Shown: positions 23,736 to 32,284, numbered from the stretch's first letter. The stretch is 64,000 bases of DNA from an uncultured Candidatus Saccharibacteria bacterium (GCA_947304395.1 CAMZBA010000003.1:1-64000), one strand, 5' to 3'. The notes: generated by a model from the letters alone, not told the origin. Program-made: numbers and translations.

Positions 23736-25001
23736 ATGAGGAGAGGAGCAGCAACTATGGCTGCGATTATCTGCGCAATTGCGCTGGTAATCGGCCTCGT
23801 GGCGTCCGGATGGACGCCCGAAAATGCAAAGAACTCCATCGTTCCCAGCAATGAAGAAATCGCCTGGCATGACTATACCGAACCTGGCGTCACTTCTAAC
23901 GGCAACAGGATGCCGGATGGGAGTGTCGTCAACCCCTGGGAAGCCACTGAAGGTCTCGAGGGGAATGAGCGTTTCGAGGCGATCATGAGCGAGCTTCGTG
24001 CTCGCGATAATCCGGACGACGGGCTTAAGCGGCCGTCGGCGGCTCTGCTTGCGGAACACGCATTTGACGCCCAGAGACGCTTGGGGTTCGATATTCTCGG
24101 CAAACATAAGGACGAGGAAGACCCCAATGTAATCCAGGAATACCTCATGCACGACCCGGCGTATGCCAGGGAAGTGTATGCGAAGCTTGACACGATTTGG
24201 CGAAGCGCCATTGACGGCGAGATCCTGGATGACTACTCCTACGTATCGGCTTTCTACATGGAGCACGACGGCATCACGATCGATGGCAAACCCGCTCCTA
24301 AGGTAGTAGCCGCTGAGAGTAGCCATACTGGAGGCCATTTCATCAGGCTGAAAGTGCGCGACTCCAATGGGAAAATCGTAGACCTCGTCTACAGACTGGA
24401 ATGCGGATTCCAGCCGGTCAATATAACTGTACCGCCCAACCACGAACCCGTGGTTGATAATCCGCCCAGCCCTGAACCTGAACCCGGACCCGGACCCGGA
24501 CCCGGACCTGAACCTGAACCCGAACCTGAACCGAAGAATCCCGATGATGGCCCCACTGGTCGACATGAGGATAATCCCGATCCGGACAGCGGGGGAGGTC
24601 CAAATGATGAGAAAGAAACTCGTCATGAGGAAACCAAAGAGCCGGAGACGGATAAGTCTCCGTCGGAGTATAAAGCACCCGACCCGCCCAAGGCGGATGA
24701 AGGTGACAACTCCGGCGGCGGCAACTCTGGCGGCGGCAACTCTGGCGGATCGGAGAAGAAGGCCAAAGATACGAACGGCCAGCAGGAGTCCTACAAGGAC
24801 CACGACTCTGGCAAAGAGTCATCCGGCACTGTACGTACGGGCGACAGTCAGGAATATGACCGTCGCGATGAAAGGGTAGACAAGAATCCTTCGCAGGCAG
24901 AGAAGGGTGTGGACCCTGATCCTCCGAAGAAGGAGTCCGGTGGCGATTCCAATAACGATTCCGGCGGGAGCAACGAAAAAGAAATCGCATCTCCCGAATA
25001 A
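23736..25001 (+). CDS. Secreted protein with Pro-Glu-Gly linkers
   Basis: The 421-residue protein begins with a signal peptide or anchor (RRGAATMAAIICAIALVIGLVAS). Residues about 30-230 form a compact domain I cannot name. A long low-complexity tail follows: alternating Pro-Glu/Pro-Gly (about 245-265), GGGNS repeats (about 328-340) and highly charged segments. Such tails usually span or decorate the cell surface. No LPXTG motif is present. GGAGGTG precedes the ATG. It is co-oriented with the gene at 23267, 25 nt downstream. Confidence 0.6.
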   Translation: MRRGAATMAAIICAIALVIGLVASGWTPENAKNSIVPSNEEIAWHDYTEPGVTSNGNRMPDGSVVNPWEATEGLEGNERFEAIMSELRARDNPDDGLKRPSAALLAEHAFDAQRRLGFDILGKHKDEEDPNVIQEYLMHDPAYAREVYAKLDTIWRSAIDGEILDDYSYVSAFYMEHDGITIDGKPAPKVVAAESSHTGGHFIRLKVRDSNGKIVDLVYRLECGFQPVNITVPPNHEPVVDNPPSPEPEPGPGPGPGPEPEPEPEPKNPDDGPTGRHEDNPDPDSGGGPNDEKETRHEETKEPETDKSPSEYKAPDPPKADEGDNSGGGNSGGGNSGGSEKKAKDTNGQQESYKDHDSGKESSGTVRTGDSQEYDRRDERVDKNPSQAEKGVDPDPPKKESGGDSNNDSGGSNEKEIASPE

Positions 25002-25039
25002 AGCTTCATTTCCCCCCCTATGAATGCCCCAGTTGCGAG

Positions 25040-25105
25040 GGGTACCGGATAACCTAGGGGAAGCACCTTAAAAGGCGGAGAACCTAAAAACTCTCCGCCT
25101 ATTTC
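25040..25105 (+). other. Structured intergenic segment
   Basis: AGGCGGAGA pairs with TCTCCGCCT at about 25073-25105 and a CCCCA...AGGGG pairing lies just before. No T run follows. It may be a weak terminator of the secreted-protein operon or part of a leader. The rest of 25106-25223 holds only a weak promoter region for the surface protein. Confidence 0.4.
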
Positions 25106-25223
25106 CACGTTTTACTCGGTAATGATCTGATTTGGAGACGATTAACAATGCGGCTAATAAAATCTTTCAAAGAACTTTTTCCACTCTGGATATTTTTACA
25201 ATCAAGAAAGGAATTATAACTAT

Positions 25224-27722
25224 ATGAATAAGATTGCTAAGGCAGGTATTGGCATCGCAGCCGTTGCTGCTGTTGCTGCTACCGGTGCGCTTGTAGCTTT
25301 CGCTTGGGGTCCTTCACGTACTACATATACGCTTGAAAAGCCTGCTACAAAAGTTACATTCAACTCTATTACTAATAACAATAAAGAAGTTGGTGATGAG
25401 CGCTACTTTGTAAGCGCTTCTCCATACACTGGTGATGCTTCTAAAAATCACTGGACTGATAACACTGAAGTTGAGAATGGTAAAGAGTATGTCGTTCGCA
25501 TGTATGTACATAACAACGCTGCTTCTAACCTTAATCTAGCCGCAAAAGACGTAAAAGCTTACGTCGTTTTGCCAACCACTACCGGTACGGAAATTACCGT
25601 AAGTGGTAAAATTACTTCTTCAAACGCCGACCCAGTCTCCGTTTGGGATGAAACTACTTTTAAATCCAAGAATGGTGAAAAGTTCAACCTTGCCTACGTA
25701 GATGGTACCGCAAAGTATTACAACAACGCTGGTACTTTCAAACTCGGCACGAGCGTATTTACTAACTCTGGTCAGCTTCTTGGCTATAGCAAGATGGACG
25801 GCAATATTCCAGGTTGTATTCAATACTCTGGTTACCTTACCTTCCATGTTAAAGCTCAATTCGCTGCTAAACCAGCTATCGAAATTCAAAAGGAAGTGAA
25901 ACTTCTTGGCACTGATACTTGGAGCGAACAAATTAAAGCCAAAGCTGGCGACACTGTTCGTTATCGTATTCAGGTTAAGAATACTGGCAATACGCAATTG
26001 CAGAACGTTCACGTTTTCGACGTCCTCCCTAAGGGTCTAACTTACGTAAAAGGTTCGACTACTGTTGCTAATGCTACTAATCCAAAAGGTATCGCCGTTA
26101 GCGATAACATCGTTACGGATAACGGTATCAATATCGGTACTTATGGCGCCGGCGCAAATGCTTGGATCTACTTCAACGCTACGGTCGATAAGTCCGTAAG
26201 TGAAGAATGTGGTAATACGATTCTTCGTAACATTGCACAAACTTCCGCTGGTTCCAGTACTGGTACTAAAGAAGATACGGCAGACGTCATTGTTGAAGGT
26301 AAAACCTGTAAAGATGGCTTTACTATCGACAAGAAAGTAAAGAACGCTGCTGGTGAGTATGTTGAAACCGCTAACCTTAAGGCTGGCGAAACCGCTCACT
26401 ACCGCATCGAATTCAAGAATACTGGTGACACCACTTTGAAAGATGTCATCATCAAAGATACTCTTCCTGCAAACTTAACTTACGTTAAGGGCAGCACTAA
26501 GATCGGTAGCACCGCTGCTGCTGACGGTATCATTTCCGATGCCGGTCTAAACATTGGTAGCGTCGCTGCTGGCAAGAGCGTCTATGTTTACTTCGATGCT
26601 ACTGTTGCTAAAGCACTTGGCGACAAGTGTGAAACTACTACCCTTACCAACACGGTAAAAGGTAGCTACAACAAAGACGACAAAACCTCCAAGACTGACA
26701 CTGCAGTTGTAAAGATTGAAGGCAAATCCTGTAAAGATGGCTTTACTATCGACAAGAAAGTAAAAGACGCCAACGGTAATTATGTAGAAAGCACCACCCT
26801 CAAGGCTGGCGAAACTGCACATTATCGTATTGAATTCAAGAATACTGGCGACAACGAACTTAAGAACGTTGTCCTCAAAGATACGCTTCCTTCCAAGATG
26901 ACCTATGTCAAGGGAAGCACTAAGATCGGTAGCACGGCTGCGGGTGATGGCATCGTCTCTGGCGAAGGCCTCAACATTGGCAACGTTGCTGCTGGCAAAT
27001 CCGTTTATATCTACTTCGACGCTAAGGTTAACGCTGGCGTAGGCGAAGATTGTGCCGACGCTACTCTAACCAACATTGTTGAAGGTAAATATAACAACGA
27101 TGATAAAACCTCCAAGACTGACACTGCAGTCGTAAAGGTTGACGGTAAAGAATGTAAAGATGGCTTCATCATCAACAAGATGGTTCAGGCCGACGGTGGT
27201 AAAGAGTGGAGCGAAAACGTCACTGTTAAGGCGGGCGACAAAGTTCGCTATCGCATCCAATTCAAGAACACTGGCGAAACAACTCTAAAGAATGTCGTAA
27301 TTCGCGATCTTCTTCCAAGCAATATGACCTACGTCAAGGGCAGTACAATTCTTTACAATTCTGCAAACACCAACGGTAAAACTCTTGCCGACGGTATCGT
27401 ATCGACCGAAGGTATCAATATTGGCGATTATGCCAAGGGTACCGAAGCAACGATTTACTTCTACGCTACGGTCAATGCATCTTTGAAAGATAACTGTAAC
27501 GGTTCTACTCTTACCAACACTGTAAAAGGTAAGTACAACAACGATAGTAAGACTGAGAAATCAGATACTGCTGACGTTACCGTACCTGGTAAGGACTGCA
27601 AAGAACCAACTCCAACGCCATATCTCCCAGAGACTGGTGCAGGGGAAATTATCAGCGGTGTGCTTGGCCTTGCTGCCGTAAGCACTGCTGCTGGCTACTA
27701 TATCATTAGCCGCAAAAAATAA
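25224..27722 (+). CDS. Large DUF11-repeat surface protein with LPXTG anchor
   Basis: The 832-residue protein has an N-terminal signal (about 1-28), a head domain (about 30-214), four tandem DUF11-type beta-sandwich repeats beginning near 215, 362, 502 and 645, and a sorting signal LPETG near 801 followed by a hydrophobic helix and RKK tail. It should be attached to the cell wall by a sortase. Each repeat has KAGxxxxYRIxFKNTG and a C-terminal Cys shared with CKDGF of the next repeat, which may form disulfides. A role in contacting a host cell is inferred. AAGGAA lies upstream of the ATG. Confidence 0.85.
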   Translation: MNKIAKAGIGIAAVAAVAATGALVAFAWGPSRTTYTLEKPATKVTFNSITNNNKEVGDERYFVSASPYTGDASKNHWTDNTEVENGKEYVVRMYVHNNAASNLNLAAKDVKAYVVLPTTTGTEITVSGKITSSNADPVSVWDETTFKSKNGEKFNLAYVDGTAKYYNNAGTFKLGTSVFTNSGQLLGYSKMDGNIPGCIQYSGYLTFHVKAQFAAKPAIEIQKEVKLLGTDTWSEQIKAKAGDTVRYRIQVKNTGNTQLQNVHVFDVLPKGLTYVKGSTTVANATNPKGIAVSDNIVTDNGINIGTYGAGANAWIYFNATVDKSVSEECGNTILRNIAQTSAGSSTGTKEDTADVIVEGKTCKDGFTIDKKVKNAAGEYVETANLKAGETAHYRIEFKNTGDTTLKDVIIKDTLPANLTYVKGSTKIGSTAAADGIISDAGLNIGSVAAGKSVYVYFDATVAKALGDKCETTTLTNTVKGSYNKDDKTSKTDTAVVKIEGKSCKDGFTIDKKVKDANGNYVESTTLKAGETAHYRIEFKNTGDNELKNVVLKDTLPSKMTYVKGSTKIGSTAAGDGIVSGEGLNIGNVAAGKSVYIYFDAKVNAGVGEDCADATLTNIVEGKYNNDDKTSKTDTAVVKVDGKECKDGFIINKMVQADGGKEWSENVTVKAGDKVRYRIQFKNTGETTLKNVVIRDLLPSNMTYVKGSTILYNSANTNGKTLADGIVSTEGINIGDYAKGTEATIYFYATVNASLKDNCNGSTLTNTVKGKYNNDSKTEKSDTADVTVPGKDCKEPTPTPYLPETGAGEIISGVLGLAAVSTAAGYYIISRKK
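26300..27190 (+). repeat. Near-identical DNA repeats inside the surface-protein gene
   Basis: The DNA encoding CKDGFTIDKKVK and neighbouring parts of DUF11 repeats two, three and four (starting near 26307, 26728 and 27155) is almost identical over tens of bases, giving substrates for repeat-number change. Confidence 0.7.
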
Positions 27723-27780
27723 GTTGACCGCCTAGTATAGAGCTTTCCCAGAAGCTTTTAGATGGACGGGAAACTAAAAC

Positions 27781-27817
27781 AAAAAATACTCCTCGAGCAA
27801 TCGGGGAGTATTTTTTT
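27781..27817. terminator. Bidirectional terminator between surface gene and folD
   Basis: AAAAAATACTCC pairs with GGAGTATTTTTTT, giving T runs on both strands. Confidence 0.8.
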
Positions 27818-27823
27818 GTGTGT

Positions 27824-28600
27824 TTACTTCTGCGCCGTTTGTAATACACGCTCAAAAAGCATTGTCACCGTGAGCGGCCCCACGCCACCAATCTTTGGTG
27901 TAATCGTCAAATCTTCGCGTTCACGCACGGCGTCATCCACGTCGCCTTTAATTACGCCGCCTTCGGAAGCCGTGCCAGCATCGACGACGACTGCGCCGTA
28001 TTTGAGCATCGTGCTCTTAATTAATCCGGGTACGCCCGTAGCCGTTACAACTACGTCGCAATCCGGCAGAGTGGACGTGTCGTCGCCTTTGTCGTATACC
28101 GTCACGTCGTATCCGCTTTCGCGCCACATTTTTTCAAGCGGCGCGCCGACCAGCTTTCCGTGGCCAACGATGCCAAGTTTCTTTCCGCGCAAATCGATTC
28201 CGTAGCCAGTCAAAAGCCAATGAATCGCCATTGCGGTCGCCGTGTCTGATTCTCCGCGTAGTCCGTCAACGTCCTTCGCTGTGGGTATTAAATCTAAGAT
28301 TGACATATCACATTCGGATAGTGGCAACTGCACTATGATGCCAGTTATTGTCTCATCCTCCGCTGCGGCCCGAATCTTCTCTTCGGCATCATTTACTGCT
28401 ATCTTCGTTACTACGACTTCTATGCCAATATCCTCGCCATAAGCTTGCTTTAGCGACATATACTTTGCAATTACGGGCGAATCATTATCGTAGAATATTG
28501 CTAGTTTCGGAAAAATTTTTCGGCTACGCAAGGCTTTTACGGTATGCGCTTGACGCTCTTTTATGTATCCTGCTAGCTCGCGACCATTCAATTCTTTCAT
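27824..28600 (-). CDS. folD: Methylenetetrahydrofolate dehydrogenase/cyclohydrolase
   Basis: The 258-residue enzyme interconverts methylene-, methenyl- and formyl-tetrahydrofolate with NADP. Visible are YMSLKQAYG with the catalytic Tyr and Lys (about 47-51), GIIVQLPL (about 88), KDVDGLRG, the nucleotide loop GIVGHGKLVGAPL (about 143), and PKIGGVGPLTVTML at the C-terminus. It is shorter than typical FolD (about 280-300). Its ATG overlaps the murB stop by 4 nt, so the two are coupled. Confidence 0.9.
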   Translation of the reverse strand: MKELNGRELAGYIKERQAHTVKALRSRKIFPKLAIFYDNDSPVIAKYMSLKQAYGEDIGIEVVVTKIAVNDAEEKIRAAAEDETITGIIVQLPLSECDMSILDLIPTAKDVDGLRGESDTATAMAIHWLLTGYGIDLRGKKLGIVGHGKLVGAPLEKMWRESGYDVTVYDKGDDTSTLPDCDVVVTATGVPGLIKSTMLKYGAVVVDAGTASEGGVIKGDVDDAVREREDLTITPKIGGVGPLTVTMLFERVLQTAQK

Positions 28601-29628
28601 TCGTCTCCTAACTCCATCGGTTCTTGCTCTAGTGTGTAGCCAAATTTTTCTTTTACAGCATCTATCACTGCCTGGCGCGCTCTCGCTAAATCTGCGTAAT
28701 TCTTTGCGTTCTCGTTGATTAAGATTAGGGCCGCCTTATCTGATACGCGCATGCCATAGAGTTCCTTACCTTTTAGTCCAGCATGCTCAATCAGCCAACC
28801 GCTTGGCACCTTACCGCCATCCCAAACTGGAATGTCTTTTTTCTTAGCCTCCTCGGCCTCCTCTTCGTTGAGGTAAATATTCTTAAAGAATGAGCCCGCC
28901 GAGGCGAATTCTGCCGGATCGGGCAATTTGCCGGCGCGAATTTCTGCCACCGCATCGCGCACGACTTGCGGAGTAAACTCCGTCACGCCACGCTCGTCGA
29001 AATAAGCCTGGAGAGAAGTGTAGAATGGCGGCTTCAGCCAATGCTTGTGCAATTCCACTGTAACGCTAGAAATAAAATAGCGCCCTACGCCATCACCAGT
29101 ATTAAAAATACTGTGGCGGTAGCTGAGATCCAACTCGTCGGCCATCATATGTTTGAAAAGATTATCACGACAGTCATAAACGCATACCGAATGTAAAGTT
29201 TGTGCTATTTCTTGACCATAGGCACCCACGTTTTGGACTGGCGCCGCGCCGACCGTGCCAGGGATTTTCGATAACGCCTCGATACCAGAGTAGCCATAAC
29301 TCTCACCGTTCCAGAGTTTTACGCTGTATTCTACCAAATCGTCTAATAGGTCGCCACTTTTGGCGCAGAGACGTATCTTGGCTGGGTCGCTATCTATTAC
29401 GTAAATACCGTGTAATTTATTCACGAGAATGACACCGTCAAAACCGCCGTCGCGCCCAATAACATTGCTACCGCTACCCAGGATGTATGTTGGCAGACTT
29501 TTCTCGTCCGCAAAATGATAAGCTTCCGCTAAATCTTTATCTTCTTCGATATCGATGACGTATCTTGCATTTCCGCCAAGGCGCATGGTTGTTAGTGTTG
29601 ATATTGCTACATTCTCGCGTATCTTCAT
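28597..29628 (-). CDS. murB: UDP-N-acetylenolpyruvoylglucosamine reductase
   Basis: The 343-residue FAD enzyme makes UDP-MurNAc for peptidoglycan. Recognisable are the N-terminal TTMRLGGNARY, the FAD-binding YILGSGSNVIGRDGGFDGVI, a YGYSGIEALSKIPGTVGAAPVQNVGAYG core, SAGSFFKN with the catalytic Ser, and SGWLIEHAGLKG. TATAAT (complement of 29635-29640) ends 6 nt before the ATG and no Shine-Dalgarno is present, so the start is 29628 and the mRNA is probably leaderless. It overlaps folD downstream. Confidence 0.95.
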   Translation of the reverse strand: MKIRENVAISTLTTMRLGGNARYVIDIEEDKDLAEAYHFADEKSLPTYILGSGSNVIGRDGGFDGVILVNKLHGIYVIDSDPAKIRLCAKSGDLLDDLVEYSVKLWNGESYGYSGIEALSKIPGTVGAAPVQNVGAYGQEIAQTLHSVCVYDCRDNLFKHMMADELDLSYRHSIFNTGDGVGRYFISSVTVELHKHWLKPPFYTSLQAYFDERGVTEFTPQVVRDAVAEIRAGKLPDPAEFASAGSFFKNIYLNEEEAEEAKKKDIPVWDGGKVPSGWLIEHAGLKGKELYGMRVSDKAALILINENAKNYADLARARQAVIDAVKEKFGYTLEQEPMELGDE

Positions 29629-29679
29629 GCGATAATTATACCACCAGGCGCATAAAACTACTACAAATTCCGCCCTCGA

Positions 29680-29708
29680 TTGACAATTGCTAGTAATAGT
29701 GGTATAAC
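29680..29708 (+). promoter_or_regulatory. Promoter of the frameshifted cassette gene
   Basis: TTGACA (29680-29685), 17-nt spacer, extended TGG-TATAAC (29703-29708). Confidence 0.7.
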
Positions 29709-29752
29709 TAAACAATGCACATTAATAGTACAGAATAGAAAGGGGCAGACTA

Positions 29753-30139
29753 TTGGGAGAACTCTCATTTAGTATTTCTAACGCTGTCAGGCTTGGCGAT
29801 ATTGCGAAATATATCGCACCTGATTTATACAAGGCAGCGCAAGCGCGTGTTAAAAAGGGCATAAAGCAGAGCGGCCGCATAGTTATCGCGCCCGCGCAAT
29901 GGCGAGAGTTATGTGAGCTTGAGGCAAAAATGGCGGATTCAGACAGCACATCGGTGGCATCGGGCTTCTTTATGAAAAAGAACGAGCACCCGAAGTTGCC
30001 TATTACTGGATCGGCCGGGCAAGCGAAGCGGCCGAAGAGTCGATCGTAGATATTCTCAGCGATTACTTCGCAGTGCAGTATGCGTATTATGTACTGCCCA
30101 ATCTGGTCGCCGGCATAACACACGTCTGCAACGACTGAT
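29753..30139 (+). pseudogene. Hypothetical gene split by a -1 frameshift
   Basis: Translation starts at TTG 29753, with AAAGGGG 7 nt upstream, and reads SISNAVRLGDIAKY ... ELCELEAK. In that frame it ends at 30049 with an unlikely basic tail. From a run of five A at about 29926-29930 the -1 frame continues as a more protein-like sequence (EVAYYWIGRASEAAEESI ... NLVAGITHVCND), stopping at 30139, right before the terminator. Together this makes about 128 residues. Either one A was lost, or the ribosome shifts there. The function is unknown. Confidence 0.55.
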
Positions 30140-30157
30140 TTTCTGTACGGAGAAGAC

Positions 30158-30183
30158 AGGCGGTCCTCATGGGCCGCCTTTTT
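30158..30183 (+). terminator. Terminator of the frameshifted cassette
   Basis: AGGCGGTCC/GGGCCGCCT hairpin followed by TTTTT. Confidence 0.75.
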
Positions 30184-30209
30184 AATTGCGTGTTAAAATA
30201 TAGCCAAGT

Positions 30210-30284
30210 GCACCCGTAGCTCAGTGGAAGAGCACTGGTTTCCGGTACCAGGTGTCGCAGGTTCGACTCCTGTCGGGTGTACCA
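30210..30284 (+). tRNA. tRNA-Arg (CCG)
   Basis: A complete 75-nt cloverleaf with CCA. The anticodon stem is CTGGT/ACCAG with loop TTCCGGT (anticodon CCG) and the T arm is GCAGGTTCGACTCCTGT. A TAAAAT box lies at 30194-30199. Confidence 0.93.
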
Positions 30285-30375
30285 TCCGAAATGATTTATA
30301 ATTAAGATATATAAAAAGCCACTCACTTGAGCGGCATCACTTTTGTCAATAATTGTCTTTGTTTGCTATTGATGG

Positions 30376-30402
30376 CATAAAAAATGCCCCGCTGAGCGGG
30401 GC
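30376..30402 (-). terminator. Terminator of the small acidic protein gene
   Basis: On the minus strand GCCCCGC-tca-GCGGGGC is followed by ATTTTTT. Two further hairpins (GGAGACC/GGTCTC and GGTGCTACC/GGTAGGTGC) precede it at 30402-30450. Confidence 0.85.
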
Positions 30403-30454
30403 GGAGACCGAAGATGGTCTCTTTAAGGTGCTACCTTACGGTAGGTGCTGACGA

Positions 30455-30643
30455 TTACTCGTCGGCGGTGATCTTTTCTTCCTGGGGGGCAGCTTCTTCC
30501 GAAGTCTCTTTTTCCGAAGCCTGATCAGTTGTAGCGACGACGGCATCTTCCGTTGCTGCTCCTGCTTTCTGATGTTCTGCTTCAATTGCTCCTACACAAG
30601 GCAGCGGATCGCGTCTATAGTGTCTAATACTTCCCCATGCCAT
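30455..30643 (-). CDS. Small acidic hypothetical protein
   Basis: The 62-residue protein begins MAWGSIRHYRRDPLP and then becomes an Ala/Glu/Thr-rich acidic tail that is probably disordered. AGGAGGT lies 9 nt before the ATG, and a TTGACA/TATAAT promoter (complement of 30742-30747 and 30718-30723) drives it, so it is a deliberate gene rather than a random frame. Its function is unknown. It is one of the solitary cassettes. Confidence 0.6.
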   Translation of the reverse strand: MAWGSIRHYRRDPLPCVGAIEAEHQKAGAATEDAVVATTDQASEKETSEEAAPQEEKITADE

Positions 30644-30717
30644 ATTGCTTTACCTCCTTCTTTAGGAATGGCCTACGGTTTCGAAAGAATCATCATACCA
30701 AATGGTACAACCCCTTT

Positions 30718-30747
30718 ATTATAGCACACATTACCCCAAATTGTCAA
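30718..30747 (-). promoter_or_regulatory. Promoter of the small acidic protein gene
   Basis: On the minus strand TTGACA and TATAAT with an 18-nt spacer. Confidence 0.7.
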
Positions 30748-30765
30748 GCCCGATTTTGCTAAAAA

Positions 30766-31032
30766 TTAGCCATGCAGGTTGTCGTAGGCGCCATTAAAAA
30801 TTTGCGCATACACCCTCTGCAGAAGTAGGTGCTCGCTTTCAGTTATTTCGGGTATATGCAGGAGCGCGATAGGCTCCAGTAGGGGCAGATCCCCGACGAG
30901 GCTTATTCCGCTTCGTTGCAGATGACGAAAGAGCCGACCACCAAGTATTGGTAGCAACCGCTGTAAATCATCATCGGGGCTAACCAGCAATAGCTCCGAC
31001 TCAACCTGTTGTTTGCTAGGATATTTACTCAA
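30766..31032 (-). CDS. Small alpha-CTD-like helix-hairpin-helix protein
   Basis: The 88-residue protein is nearly all one domain: DDLQRLLPILGGRLFRHLQR, SGISLVGDLPLLEP, then a C-terminal helix. This resembles the RNA polymerase alpha C-terminal domain (L-x-x-L...G-I-x-x-V-G-D-L). It could bind DNA or polymerase, which is an inference. TTG at 31032 is chosen because GGGAGG sits 8 nt upstream; a GTG at 31041 overlaps that site. A similar domain ends the protein at 18669-19517. Confidence 0.5.
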   Translation of the reverse strand: MSKYPSKQQVESELLLVSPDDDLQRLLPILGGRLFRHLQRSGISLVGDLPLLEPIALLHIPEITESEHLLLQRVYAQIFNGAYDNLHG

Positions 31033-31277
31033 AACTTCCACCTCCCTTGAAGAAAATGAGATTATAAAGGATACGCCTATGCCTAGGTTGTTTTAAATGT
31101 AGCTTAGCTTGCGAAATCTCGTCAAGTATACTGCATGAAAACCAACTTCAAGTTGATATCTGATGACCCCTATCTGCAAACTCATAATCAACCCGCGTAT
31201 CTGTTATTGTAGGTATAGTTATAGCATATTTTGTACTACAATTATACTTAGACAATATTTAAAGGAGGCGATCAATA

Positions 31278-31736
31278 ATGTCAGAATCTTTACGTGAGAA
31301 TACGGAAGCTAATCCTACGGCAGGACAATGGGAGGATTTAGCTAATCAGATAGCTAGTCATTCAACGGTAGATGGAAAGGGTGATACCGTTTATCTAGGT
31401 CGTGAAGTTGACGAGTCTGAACGTGCGAAGGTGGAGGAGTCTGGTTTTGAAAAACCGGAAGAACTAGCTCGTGGAAGTACTTTTGATAGAGATATCTCAG
31501 AAGATGTTTATCCTCAACTAGAAGGTGAATCGGATTATGATTATCAAGCTCGCATTAGAAATATGAAAGCAGAAACTATGCGTGATAAAATGGGTGATGC
31601 TGTCACTGATGCTGAAAAGACATTCAATACAACACATGCAGATTATATGCAGGATAGAGCAACTGAGGAAGATTGGAATAAGGCTGAGAAAAGGTTAAAT
31701 TTAACAAAAAGTTTACACGAAAAAGGAAAACTTTAG
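31278..31736 (+). CDS. Acidic hypothetical protein
   Basis: The 152-residue protein is strongly charged, rich in Glu and Asp, and mostly helical, without membrane segments. I recognise no domain. AAAGGAGG precedes the ATG by 9 nt. In the 245 bases upstream I see only a weak promoter (TACAAT near 31234). It lies next to a truncated gene and the split tRNA-Arg. Confidence 0.5.
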   Translation: MSESLRENTEANPTAGQWEDLANQIASHSTVDGKGDTVYLGREVDESERAKVEESGFEKPEELARGSTFDRDISEDVYPQLEGESDYDYQARIRNMKAETMRDKMGDAVTDAEKTFNTTHADYMQDRATEEDWNKAEKRLNLTKSLHEKGKL

Positions 31737-31739
31737 TTA

Positions 31740-32102
31740 TTATTTAGAAACGGTTAGTTTGTGGATTAGCGTTTCCAAATTGGTTGCCAATTTTCTGGGT
31801 GGCGTGCTAGAGGGCTCTCTATGATAGATATTGTTATCTGCCATATATTGTCCCAACCAAGACTGAATATTGTTGCCAACTGTGTCAGTAGAATTAATAT
31901 TGATGCTGATGCTAGCCATTTTAAAAATAATTTCACCAGTAACTAATGGAACACCTGCTCCATATAACTTTTTCCTTATTTTATTTACCCATTTATCAGA
32001 ATAACCACGTATTCCGTGGTCTGGTTTCGGTAAACGAACTTCAATAGAGAAAGGAATATATGTAGTAATAGGTTGGTTTAGAAATTCAAGACTCCAATCT
32101 TA
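31740..32102 (-). pseudogene. 5'-truncated gene abutting the split tRNA-Arg
   Basis: A frame open for about 120 codons on the minus strand (containing YIPFSIEVRLPKPDHGIRG and later TPPRKLATNLETLIHKLTV) ends at 31740 but has no start codon or ribosome binding site. It opens directly at the promoter of the tRNA-Arg. The protein-like composition suggests a real gene whose 5' part was lost when the tRNA region was rearranged. The family is unknown. Confidence 0.5.
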
Positions 32103-32125
32103 AAAAATGCTATAATCTCCCTAGT

Positions 32126-32167
32126 GCACCCGTAGCTCAGTGGATTAGAGCACTTGTCTTCGGAACA
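32126..32167 (+). pseudogene. 5' half of tRNA-Arg(TCG), left attachment site
   Basis: The acceptor 5' strand, D arm and anticodon stem-loop start of a tRNA-Arg run up to the core GTCTTCGGAACA (32156-32167), where unrelated sequence begins. TATAAT at 32111-32116 is the old tRNA promoter. With the 3' half at 41624-41670 it rebuilds a perfect tRNA with anticodon TCG (stem CTTGT/ACAAG). Confidence 0.85.
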
Positions 32168-32284
32168 TATTCAGCCCATTTTTTAGGGCTGTTTTTTATA
32201 TCTATCTCGTTAATAAAAGCATAAGTAGCAAGATAAAAAAGTTGTTCGGTTCTGTCTTTTGTTATGCTTAAGTATTCATTATCG

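Noticed and set aside
23577-24990. Long minus-strand frames opposite the secreted protein gene
   Set aside because: Shadows of low-complexity GC-rich coding sequence; the plus-strand frames have promoter, strong ribosome binding sites and a signal peptide.
30087-30326. Minus-strand frame reading WYTRQESNLRHL across tRNA-Arg(CCG)
   Set aside because: This is the well-known spurious protein made by translating the antisense of a tRNA gene.
31135-31212. 25-codon frame starting ATG near 31135
   Set aside because: The nearby TATACT box lies only 2 nt from the ATG and no ribosome binding site exists, so translation is unlikely.
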